Source: Gammaproteobacteria bacterium
Lineage (GTDB): Bacteria; Pseudomonadota; Gammaproteobacteria; Magnimaribacterales; Magnimaribacteraceae
NCBI GenBank assembly: GCA_015660645.1
Contig: DQKS01000020.1
Coordinates: forward strand, 1-34,083
Direction of reading: 5' to 3'
DNA: 34,083 nucleotides
Positions 1-7,720 of this stretch are shown here, one piece after another (the first letter of the stretch is position 1; every line of letters begins with the position of its first letter). The notes beneath the pieces are model-generated. The model was not told where the DNA came from, ran no database searches, and worked only from the letters and a program-made list of their open reading frames with translations. Position numbers and translations under genes: made by a program.

Positions 1-1130
1 GTGTTTTCATCGTCTTCAAAAGTAACAACCTTAGGATCATACAAACTAAATTCTGACAACCTAGACTTAATATTAATATTCCCCTTTAGGAGAGTTAAAG
101 TTACCGATCCAGTAACCTTTTCTTGCGTTTTATCTATAAAGGCCTGCAACGCTTCACGCTCGGGGCTCCACCAAAACCCGTCATAGATAAGCTTTGCATA
201 TTTAGGCATTAATTCATCTCTTAAATGCGCCGTATGGCCATCCAGAGTAATTGATTCAATAGCTCTGTGAGCTTTTAAAAGCACCGCGCCTCCAGGTGTT
301 TCATAACAACCTCTAGATTTCATCCCAGTGAATCTATTCTCTACTATATCTAATCTTCCTATACCGTTCTTGCCAGCTAGATTATTCAATTTTGACAAAA
401 TCTCTGAAGCCTTTAAGGCTTTCCCGTCTATAGCAACAGGATCGCCATCTTTAAAATCTATCTTAACTTCTGTTGGTATATCAGGAGTATCTAAGATATT
501 TTCTGTTCTTTGCCAAACAGACTCAGGTGCTACAATGGAAGGGTCTTCTAAAACACCACCCTCGTACGAGGTATGGAGAAGGTTTTCGTCCGTTGAATAC
601 AGAGGGTCATCAGGACTGGCATCAATTTCTATATGATATTCTTTACAGTAATTAATAAGGTCTGCTCTTGAAACATAATTCCAGATTCGCCACGGCGCTA
701 TAACTTCAATTGATGGATTAAGAGAATAAGAGCCTATTTCAAATCTAATTTGGTCGTTACCCTTGCCAGTTGCTCCGTGCGCAATAGCATCGGCGCCTTC
801 TTGTTCTGCAATTTCTACTAGCCTTTTACTAATTAAAGGTCTAGCAATAGAAGTACCCAATAAATACTCACCTTCATAGACGGTATTTGCTCTAAACATT
901 GGAAAAACATAGTTACTTACGAACTCTTCTTTTAAGTCTTCGATAATAACCTTACAAGCACCTATTGAATTAGCTCTTTCTTCTACAAGGAGTGGATCAT
1001 GTTCCTGGCCTATGTCAGCAGTAAAAACAATAACTTCAGCCTGGTAAGTTTCTTTCAGCCAATGAAGTATCACGGAGGTATCTAATCCCCCTGAATAAGC
1101 TAGTACTATTTTATTAAACGTTTTTTTCAT
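1..1130 (-). CDS. argG: Argininosuccinate synthase, C-terminus cut by window edge
   Basis: ArgG joins citrulline and aspartate using ATP in the cytosolic arginine pathway. The minus strand reads from an ATG at 1128-1130 and stays open to base 1, giving about 376 codons. The N-terminus carries the AYSGGLDTS pyrophosphate-binding loop of the N-type ATP pyrophosphatase fold (residues about 10-18). Further on are [14 protein letters not shown] (about 117-130) and a YETPGG motif, all typical of the family. ArgG is usually about 400 residues, so roughly the last 25 lie outside the window; this is an edge effect, not a broken gene. The gene follows the TPR-sulfotransferase gene on the same strand after 47 bases. 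No strong Shine-Dalgarno is seen; the bases before ATG are A/T-rich. Confidence 0.95.
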   Translation of the reverse strand, partial: MKKTFNKIVLAYSGGLDTSVILHWLKETYQAEVIVFTADIGQEHDPLLVEERANSIGACKVIIEDLKEEFVSNYVFPMFRANTVYEGEYLLGTSIARPLISKRLVEIAEQEGADAIAHGATGKGNDQIRFEIGSYSLNPSIEVIAPWRIWNYVSRADLINYCKEYHIEIDASPDDPLYSTDENLLHTSYEGGVLEDPSIVAPESVWQRTENILDTPDIPTEVKIDFKDGDPVAIDGKALKASEILSKLNNLAGKNGIGRLDIVENRFTGMKSRGCYETPGGAVLLKAHRAIESITLDGHTAHLRDELMPKYAKLIYDGFWWSPEREALQAFIDKTQEKVTGSVTLTLLKGNINIKSRLSEFSLYDPKVVTFEDDEN

Positions 1131-1177
1131 ATTCTTAAAAAAATGAGCGGCTATTGTATACGGTAAGGGTCAAAAGA

Positions 1178-3193
1178 CTAGTCGGGGATGTTAAAACGTT
1201 CTTTTAAAGGCTCTAAGACTCTTTTTAGTTCAGATAGGTCTTCTTCGTAATTTTTCCAATGATCAAGCCCCTTTTGATAGATTGGCTGTCTAACTTGCTC
1301 GGAACTAGCAGTTTTTACAGCGCGTTTGGTTTTATAAAATTGTAGAGTTTTCGCTTCAAAATCTAGTTGGCAAAAATTAAGTAGATTTTTAGTTTCCTCT
1401 TCTTGATTAGAAATTAATTGTTCGTAATTAATCCTATAAACAAAATCAGGGAGAGTTTTGTCCCAATGATCCATTAGCTTTACATAATTAATGTAATACC
1501 TAGCTACTTCGGAAAGGTCGTAAGTAAAAACCTGTCCTCTTGCGAAGAGCTGCTTAAAACAACTAAAGCATGTATCTAGCGGGTTTCTTCTTGCATCAAT
1601 TATTTTAGCGTTTGGCAGTATTAGTTTTATCAATCCAACATGGCTAAAATTATTAGGCATTTTGTCTATAAAATAAGGCAATCCTGATCTTAAGAATTTA
1701 GTATCTTCTATATAAGATTTACCTAAAAACGAAAGATCTTTTTTAGGCATTTCAGATAAAACTTCTGGATAGGCCGTTTGGTCTTTGGTGCTATTACCCA
1801 TTTTTCTAGCTATGTTCATCATGTTGGGTAATTCCATTGTTCCTTCTACGCAAGAATGGCTAGACAAGATTTGTTCTACAAGAGTAGAACCTGATCTTGG
1901 CAGACCTACTATAAAAATAGGGTCTTTTAAATCATAACCACAACCCCTTTTATTCATAAATAGTTCTCGATCAAAAAAATTAATTAATCTTGATGTAAGA
2001 GCCTCTATAGCCTTAGGATCATAGGTACTTCTTCCTCGATTTAATTCATTGCCTCTGTGGTAATAATTAAATGATTCTTTAAAATCTTTCGCATCTTCTA
2101 AAGCCTTTCCCATTGCAAAAAGGAAATGCACTCGTTCCCTTTCATTAAGATCTTTTCTATTAATCTGGTCTTGCATTTCTTTTTTTTCTGAATTAGAAAA
2201 TTTATAAGTTTTGAGATTTGCAAGACTCCAATAAGCCTCACCAAATCCAGGATCAAGGTTAATAGCTTTTTTATAAGAACTAATGGATTCTTTTGACTCG
2301 CCTGTTGTTTTATATATATGACCCAAACTAAGATGCACTCTAGGTTGATTATTCTTTAGTTCAATAGACTTCTTATACGAAGATATTCCCTCTTCATGTT
2401 GAGAACTTCTAGTTTGCATTGTTCCAAGTCCTGCCCAACCTTCCGCCCAATCAGGTCTTAATTCTGTTGCTTTTTTAAAACAAGAAGATGCCATTTTTAT
2501 ACTCTCGGGGTCATCTTTCTGTCTATACAGCTTAGCCAAGTTTTCCCAAGCTAAGGCATAATCTGGGGCAATATCAGTACACTTCCTAAGCATAGTAATA
2601 CCTTGATCTAAGGCTCCACTCCTAGAAGCTAATAAAGCCAGCAAACGTAACGCATCTACATTTTTAGAATCTTCAGCCAACAACTGTCTATAGATTTTCT
2701 CAGCTTCGCCCAACTGGCCCTTTTGAACTAACATCATTGCATCCTGCAGTTCTTTATATTTCTTATTACTTTCTAAAGCATTTCTATATGCTTTATCTGA
2801 TTCATCATTTTTGCCTTGATCAGCCAAAATATCTCCTAAGTCCTTCCATCCTGAAAAATTTTTACTATCAAGTTCTAATGATCTCTTTAAACAAATTTCT
2901 GCCTTGTGAAGTTCTCCAAGTTGACTCCATGCATTAGAAAGGTCTTGGTGTGCTTTAGCAAAATCAGGTGCTGCCTTTATAGCTTTTTGCAATGGTATTA
3001 ACGCAACTTCAGGTTTGCCTTGTTGCAAGGCTGAAATACCGCTTAAGCGTAAAGCATTTGGCTCTTCAGGATAACGCCCTAATATCTCTGCTAACTGTTT
3101 TTCTGCAAGCTCTATATTTCCTTTTTCTAAAAGATTTACAGCATTATTAAAAGCAGTCTGAATTGAGACATCTTGTTCTTTTTCGCTAGACAC
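1178..3193 (-). CDS. TPR-repeat protein fused to a sulfotransferase domain
   Basis: This 671-residue protein has two parts. Residues about 10-340 are tandem tetratricopeptide repeats, a protein-binding superhelix. Residues about 424-640 form a sulfotransferase domain. Its PAPS 5'-phosphosulfate loop is IFIVGLPRSGSTLVEQIL (about 426-443), and a 3'-phosphate region IIDARRNPLDTC lies at about 531-542. Such proteins move sulfate from PAPS to a carbohydrate, lipid or protein acceptor; the acceptor here is unknown. There is no signal peptide, so the product is probably cytosolic. The start is GTG at 3191-3193. A TAGAAT hexamer ends six bases upstream, which could give a leaderless transcript. The TPR half looks internally duplicated (residues about 18-90 resemble about 152-224). 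Domain assignment is firm; substrate is not. Confidence 0.9.
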   Translation of the reverse strand: MSSEKEQDVSIQTAFNNAVNLLEKGNIELAEKQLAEILGRYPEEPNALRLSGISALQQGKPEVALIPLQKAIKAAPDFAKAHQDLSNAWSQLGELHKAEICLKRSLELDSKNFSGWKDLGDILADQGKNDESDKAYRNALESNKKYKELQDAMMLVQKGQLGEAEKIYRQLLAEDSKNVDALRLLALLASRSGALDQGITMLRKCTDIAPDYALAWENLAKLYRQKDDPESIKMASSCFKKATELRPDWAEGWAGLGTMQTRSSQHEEGISSYKKSIELKNNQPRVHLSLGHIYKTTGESKESISSYKKAINLDPGFGEAYWSLANLKTYKFSNSEKKEMQDQINRKDLNERERVHFLFAMGKALEDAKDFKESFNYYHRGNELNRGRSTYDPKAIEALTSRLINFFDRELFMNKRGCGYDLKDPIFIVGLPRSGSTLVEQILSSHSCVEGTMELPNMMNIARKMGNSTKDQTAYPEVLSEMPKKDLSFLGKSYIEDTKFLRSGLPYFIDKMPNNFSHVGLIKLILPNAKIIDARRNPLDTCFSCFKQLFARGQVFTYDLSEVARYYINYVKLMDHWDKTLPDFVYRINYEQLISNQEEETKNLLNFCQLDFEAKTLQFYKTKRAVKTASSEQVRQPIYQKGLDHWKNYEEDLSELKRVLEPLKERFNIPD

Positions 3194-3210
3194 ACTTACA
3201 TTCTAGCTTA

Positions 3211-4746
3211 GTGAAGGTTATGCTTCATCAAATGGAGAGGATATTAAAAGTTTTTAGTGTCAAAAATGTAGACTACATAACCTTCATTACCAGCTTAACG
3301 GTTGTAGTTAGTATTGCTTTTTTTATCTTATACGATGCCGAGACTGCCAAGACTATAATAGGCATATCCTACGACAACATAGTTGCTATATTTGGACCCG
3401 TCTATCTAATCCTAACTATCTTTTCATTTTTCTTCTTATTGTATATTTGCTTTTCTAAGTATGGACAATACAGGTTAGGTGGAGCAGATCAGACTGCTGA
3501 ATTTTCTTATTTTAGCTGGATAGGAATGCTTTTTTGTTCAGGTATAGGTGGAGGCTTAGTTTATTGGTCGGGGGTTGAATGGGCTTATTATGTTGATATA
3601 CCCCCATTTGGTATTGAACCAGGTTCTAAAGAATCTTTTGCATTAGCTACAGCTTATGGATTATTCCATTGGGGGATAAGCGCTTGGGCAATATATGGCA
3701 TACCAGCGGTTGCTCTTTCTATAGCTTTCTATAAATATAAATTAAATACACTCAGACTCAGTTCCAGCCTTAGAGGTTTAGGTTTTAAAAACGTGGAAGA
3801 ATCCTTAGGTGGCAGATTTATTGATCTGATATTTGTAATTGCTACTGTAGGAGCAGCAGGAGGAACTATTGGGTCATACATACCTATGTTAAGTTCTGGT
3901 TTTTCTGACATTTTCAGCATAGAGAATAATCTTTTATTAGATCTACAAGTACTAGCTTTATGTGTAGGATTGTTTGGTTTTAGCGTCTATTCTGGATTAA
4001 CGAAAGGCATTAAAAGATTGAGTGATTTAAATTTATTTCTTGCCATACTTTTTTTAATTATTGTTCTTTTTATAGGTCCTACTTTAGAAATAATAAAAAA
4101 TTCACTTGAGGGTCTTATTTATACCGTGAAATATTTTTGGGACATGAGCACCTTGGGGATTCTAGAACAATCAGATTTTGCAGATGCATGGACAATATTT
4201 TATTGGGCTTGGTGGGTTGCCTTTGGACCTCTAGTAGCTTTGTTTATTGCAAGAATTTCAAAAGGCAGGACACTTAGAGAACTAATTCTTGGAATGCTCA
4301 TATTTGGTTCCCTGGGTACTTGGATGTTCTATATGATCTTAGGAGGCTACTCAATGAGTCTTGAACAAGCAGGAACTTTTGCCGTCATGGAATCCTTAAA
4401 AGAAGCAGGTCATGCAAATACAGCTATAAACATAGTGCACAACATGCCTTTCGACAAGATCATGCTTATTCTATTTTGCAGTATAACCATAATATTCGTA
4501 ACAACTTCTTATGACTCAATGTCCTTTGTAATTGCTTATCATGTGCAGAGGAACTCTGCAGAACAAAAAGATCCCGACAAAGAATTAAGGTTATTTTGGG
4601 CTATTGTTTTAGGGATACTGCCTGCTGCACTAGTTATCTACTCAGACCATTCCGTTGCAACTGACTTGATTTTAATAACCTCTTTGCCTTTAATATTTAT
4701 TTACCCTTTAATGGCTTTGGCTATATTTAAAAATTTAAATCAATAA
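3211..4746 (+). CDS. BCCT-family transporter (betaine/carnitine/choline type)
   Basis: This 511-residue integral membrane protein has about 12 hydrophobic segments, as expected for secondary transporters of the BCCT family (BetP, CaiT, OpuD). The family signature is present at 326-335, with the tryptophan-rich stretch AWTIFYWAWW. The glycine-rich third helix reads CSGIGGGLVYWSGVEWAYY (109-127), and a conserved helix-4 FHWGISAWAIYG follows near 152-163. Substrates in the family are quaternary ammonium or sulfonium compounds such as glycine betaine, choline, carnitine and DMSP. The tails are short, so the long osmosensing C-terminus of BetP is absent; nutrient uptake fits better than osmostress. 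GTG at 3211 is the longest start; ATG at 3220 or 3232 is possible. It heads an operon with methionine-synthesis enzymes. Confidence 0.92.
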   Translation: MKVMLHQMERILKVFSVKNVDYITFITSLTVVVSIAFFILYDAETAKTIIGISYDNIVAIFGPVYLILTIFSFFFLLYICFSKYGQYRLGGADQTAEFSYFSWIGMLFCSGIGGGLVYWSGVEWAYYVDIPPFGIEPGSKESFALATAYGLFHWGISAWAIYGIPAVALSIAFYKYKLNTLRLSSSLRGLGFKNVEESLGGRFIDLIFVIATVGAAGGTIGSYIPMLSSGFSDIFSIENNLLLDLQVLALCVGLFGFSVYSGLTKGIKRLSDLNLFLAILFLIIVLFIGPTLEIIKNSLEGLIYTVKYFWDMSTLGILEQSDFADAWTIFYWAWWVAFGPLVALFIARISKGRTLRELILGMLIFGSLGTWMFYMILGGYSMSLEQAGTFAVMESLKEAGHANTAINIVHNMPFDKIMLILFCSITIIFVTTSYDSMSFVIAYHVQRNSAEQKDPDKELRLFWAIVLGILPAALVIYSDHSVATDLILITSLPLIFIYPLMALAIFKNLNQ

Positions 4747-4751
4747 TAATC

Positions 4752-6050
4752 ATGAAAAAACCTCGAGACCTAAAACCAGATACCCTATCCCTTCATGCAG
4801 GTCAAAGACCTGATAAGGAACACGGAGCTCGCGCAACTCCGATCTATCAAACTTCTTCTTTTGTTTTTAAAGACACTGAAACAGCTGCGGGTATATTTAA
4901 TGTTGAGCGTACAGGCCACGTTTATTCAAGAATTACAAACCCTACTAACGCAGTCTTGGAAGAAAGAATATCTGCTCTTGAAGGTGCTGTTGGCTCTATA
5001 GCAACCTCTAGCGGTCAGGCAGCTTTGCATCTAGCAATTGCTACCATAGTAGATTCCGGTCAACACATAGTTGCATCAAATTGCCTTTATGGAGGTAGTC
5101 ATAATCTACTTGAATACACTCTACCTAGGTTTGGCATAGAAACTGCTTTTGTTGATTTCAGAGATTTAGATGCTGTAAAAGAAAATATTAAAAGCAACAC
5201 TAGACTCATTTTTGGGGAAACACTAGGAAATCCAGGATTGGATGTTATGGACATTAAACAAATTTCGAACCTAGCCCATGAGAACCAAATTCCTCTCTTG
5301 GTTGACTCAACTTTTACGACTCCCCATCTAATGAAACCAATCGAACATGGTGCCGATCTTGTATTTCATTCGGCAACAAAATTCCTATCAGGGCATGGAG
5401 TAGTTATCGGAGGCTTGCTTGTTGATAGTGGAAATTTTATATGGGATCAAAATAATAATTTTCCTCAACTGTCCAAACCTTATAGGGGTTTCCATGACAT
5501 GATCTTTACAGAAGAATTTGGACCTGCTGCCTTCATAAACAGAGCTAGAAAAGAAGGGGCTAGAGATTTTGGAGCTTGTATGAGCCCACATACAGCCTTT
5601 TTAATACTGCAAGGCATTGAAACCCTTGGATTAAGAATGGATAGGCATATACAAACAACTAGAGAAATAGTTAGCTTTTTAAATAAACACGATGCTGTGG
5701 TTAGTGTTAGCTACCCAGAACTTGAAAGTCACCCAGATTATAAACTTGCTCAGAAAATTCTACCAAATGGGTGTGGAGCAGTTTTTACGTTTGAATTAAA
5801 AGGTGGTAAAAAAGCAGGGCAAGCTTTTATAGAAAATCTTAATATTTTTTCACATTTAGCCAATGTTGGTGATTCTAAATCGCTGGTTATTCACCCTTCT
5901 AGTACAACCCACCATCGAATGGACGCTTTAGCTCTAGAGAAAGCCGGAATCTCTGAAGGAACTGTAAGGCTATCTGTAGGGCTGGAAGATGTTGAAGACT
6001 TAAAAGAAGATCTAGAAATTGGGTTAAAAGCAGCCATTAAAAGCATTTAA
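4752..6050 (+). CDS. metY: O-acetylhomoserine sulfhydrylase-type PLP enzyme
   Basis: This is a 432-residue member of the Cys/Met-metabolism PLP family. MetY enzymes make homocysteine from O-acetylhomoserine and sulfide; with methanethiol some make methionine directly. The PLP lysine is K210 in HSATKFLSGHG (206-215), with the phosphate-contacting YSR at 58-60 and the SSGQAALH loop at 86-93. N-terminal TLSLHAGQ and the 430-residue length favour MetY over cystathionine gamma-synthase or MetC, which are nearer 380-400. The ATG lies five bases after the BCCT stop, so the two are almost certainly cotranscribed; no clear Shine-Dalgarno is visible. Family is certain; sulfhydrylase over a related gamma-replacement activity is likely but inferred. 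Confidence 0.9.
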   Translation: MKKPRDLKPDTLSLHAGQRPDKEHGARATPIYQTSSFVFKDTETAAGIFNVERTGHVYSRITNPTNAVLEERISALEGAVGSIATSSGQAALHLAIATIVDSGQHIVASNCLYGGSHNLLEYTLPRFGIETAFVDFRDLDAVKENIKSNTRLIFGETLGNPGLDVMDIKQISNLAHENQIPLLVDSTFTTPHLMKPIEHGADLVFHSATKFLSGHGVVIGGLLVDSGNFIWDQNNNFPQLSKPYRGFHDMIFTEEFGPAAFINRARKEGARDFGACMSPHTAFLILQGIETLGLRMDRHIQTTREIVSFLNKHDAVVSVSYPELESHPDYKLAQKILPNGCGAVFTFELKGGKKAGQAFIENLNIFSHLANVGDSKSLVIHPSSTTHHRMDALALEKAGISEGTVRLSVGLEDVEDLKEDLEIGLKAAIKSI

Positions 6051-6053
6051 ATT

Positions 6054-6815
6054 ATGCATGTTTTTTCAGGCTCTCAAGGGCTACAAGGAGAGAAAAATCC
6101 AATAGTATTTGTACACGGAACTGGTATGGATCATACGGTCTGGACTCTGTTTGCTAGATATTTTTTGCGGCATGGAAGAGATGTTTTATCTATTGATCTT
6201 CCAGGACATGGCAAAAGCAAAGGACCTCTTTTAGATTCTATTGAGTTATTATCTGCTCGCTTATTAAATTACCTGGATTCACGTAATGTAGATAAATTTT
6301 CTATCGTTGGACACAGCATGGGCTCCTTAATAGCACTAGAAACTGCGGCTGCACAACCAAATCGCGTTAATAATCTAGTTATGATTGGGACAGCCTTTCC
6401 AATGGCAGTTTCAGAAGCACTTTTAAATCTAGCTAAGAATAATGACCCAGGCGCAATTGATATCTTAACCTTCATGAGCTTCAGTGAAGATGCGAGGATA
6501 GGTAATAATAAAAATCCTGGTATGTGGATGACTGAAGGAACAAGACGATTAATGCAACGTTCAAGTAAAAATGTTATTTTTAAAGACCTTCTTGCCTGTT
6601 CTAACTTTGTTAGTGGTTTAGATCGAGCTAAAGAAGTTAATGCAAAGACTTTATTAATCCTGGGAGAAAATGACTACTTAACGCCAAAGCACAAAGCAAA
6701 AGATTTAATAGAAAATTTTAAATCTGTGTTGGTAAAAGAAATTAAAGGCTCGGGTCATTCATTAATGGTAGAAAACCCTAATCTTGTATTAGACTACTTA
6801 TTGGAAGCATTATGA
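6054..6815 (+). CDS. Alpha/beta-fold hydrolase
   Basis: This is a 253-residue alpha/beta hydrolase. The oxyanion HG lies at 21-22 and the nucleophile elbow GHSMGS at 86-91 gives Ser88. A likely acid is Asp207 in GENDYLTP, and the catalytic His is His235 in GSGHS, so the triad looks intact. No signal peptide is present, so it should be cytosolic. It starts three bases after metY, and its stop overlaps the next start in an ATGA arrangement, so it belongs to this operon. Its substrate cannot be read from sequence. It is too short and lacks the features of MetX homoserine acetyltransferase, which shares the fold. A role in releasing a thiol or acid from an ester or thioester linked to the imported compound is speculation. 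Confidence 0.88.
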   Translation: MHVFSGSQGLQGEKNPIVFVHGTGMDHTVWTLFARYFLRHGRDVLSIDLPGHGKSKGPLLDSIELLSARLLNYLDSRNVDKFSIVGHSMGSLIALETAAAQPNRVNNLVMIGTAFPMAVSEALLNLAKNNDPGAIDILTFMSFSEDARIGNNKNPGMWMTEGTRRLMQRSSKNVIFKDLLACSNFVSGLDRAKEVNAKTLLILGENDYLTPKHKAKDLIENFKSVLVKEIKGSGHSLMVENPNLVLDYLLEAL

Positions 6816-7720
6816 ATGAAATAATCTTGGGTGATGGAGGCATGGGCAGTGAATTACGCTTCAGGGGTATTGAAGTACCTTCTCACGTAGATGATATCTG
6901 GTCTGCTTTAGCAATTACTAAAGCCCCTGAAGTAATAAGGAAAATTCATTTAGATTACATAGAAGCTGGATCGAACTACATAACAATAAATAACTATGCT
7001 GTAACTCAGCCCATATTGGCTAGAAATAATATTTCAGACCAACTGGAAGATTTAATCCTCAAGGCGGTGGACATAGCCAAAGAAGCAATAAAAGAATCTG
7101 GTAAGAATACTTTGTTAGCTGGATCCTTAGCTCCTCTGGAGACTAGCTATAGGGCTGATTTAATTCTTCCAGAAAGCGAAATGGTTGAATATTATTCTGA
7201 ATTAGCAAGTGTTCTAGAAAATGAAGTGGATATAATTATTTGTGAAACTATGTCTAGTTCTTTAGAAGCAAAATGTGCTCTCAGCTCGATCCAACAGTCT
7301 AATGCTAAAATTTGGGTGAGTTGGACCTTGCAAGGCAATAGAAGGAACACCTTACCTAGTGGAGAAAATATAAAATCAGCTTTCTTAGATTTACAAGAAC
7401 TCAAAGCTGATGCTTTTCTTATAAATTGCTGCGGAGCTAATTTAGCAGCAGAAGCAATCAAAACCTTATCTGACTTAACGAAAAAACCTATCGGTGGTTA
7501 CGCAAATGCTGAAAATATAATTGCCTTTTCTGAAAATTTTAATATTAATAACCAAGCTGAAGATGATCAAAGAGATTCGCGTATGCAGATAAATGAATCA
7601 GACTATGCAAATGAAGTAGAGAAATGGATTGATTTAGGAGCAACCATTATCGGTGGCTGCTGTAGAACAAGGCCAAGCTATATAAGGGAACTAAATAATC
7701 TAATTAAAAAAAGATCTTAA
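6812..7720 (+). CDS. Homocysteine S-methyltransferase family protein (MmuM/BHMT type)
   Basis: This 302-residue enzyme belongs to the zinc-dependent homocysteine S-methyltransferase family, which makes methionine with S-methylmethionine, SAM, betaine or a related methyl donor. The N-terminal GDGGMGSEL (7-15) is the family's homocysteine-binding start. The zinc cysteines are in INCCG (204-208) and GGCCRTRP (281-288). The stretch DDIWSALAITKAPE (27-40) resembles MmuM (S-methylmethionine) more than mammalian BHMT, but donor choice cannot be settled by eye. The ATG overlaps the hydrolase stop by four bases, indicating translational coupling. Its TAA overlaps the TonB-receptor TAA on the opposite strand in a shared TTAA. 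It closes the transporter-metY-hydrolase operon. Confidence 0.9.
   Translation: MNEIILGDGGMGSELRFRGIEVPSHVDDIWSALAITKAPEVIRKIHLDYIEAGSNYITINNYAVTQPILARNNISDQLEDLILKAVDIAKEAIKESGKNTLLAGSLAPLETSYRADLILPESEMVEYYSELASVLENEVDIIICETMSSSLEAKCALSSIQQSNAKIWVSWTLQGNRRNTLPSGENIKSAFLDLQELKADAFLINCCGANLAAEAIKTLSDLTKKPIGGYANAENIIAFSENFNINNQAEDDQRDSRMQINESDYANEVEKWIDLGATIIGGCCRTRPSYIRELNNLIKKRS

Noticed and set aside
1-655. Plus-strand open frames of 60-102 codons
   Set aside because: They lie antisense to argG, whose protein motifs are clear on the minus strand.
1131-1177. argG promoter (TTGACC and TACAAT on the minus strand)
   Set aside because: The two hexamers are only nine bases apart, far from the needed spacing.
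6054-6815. MetX homoserine acetyltransferase
   Set aside because: The protein is only 253 residues and lacks the longer MetX architecture despite the same fold and operon.
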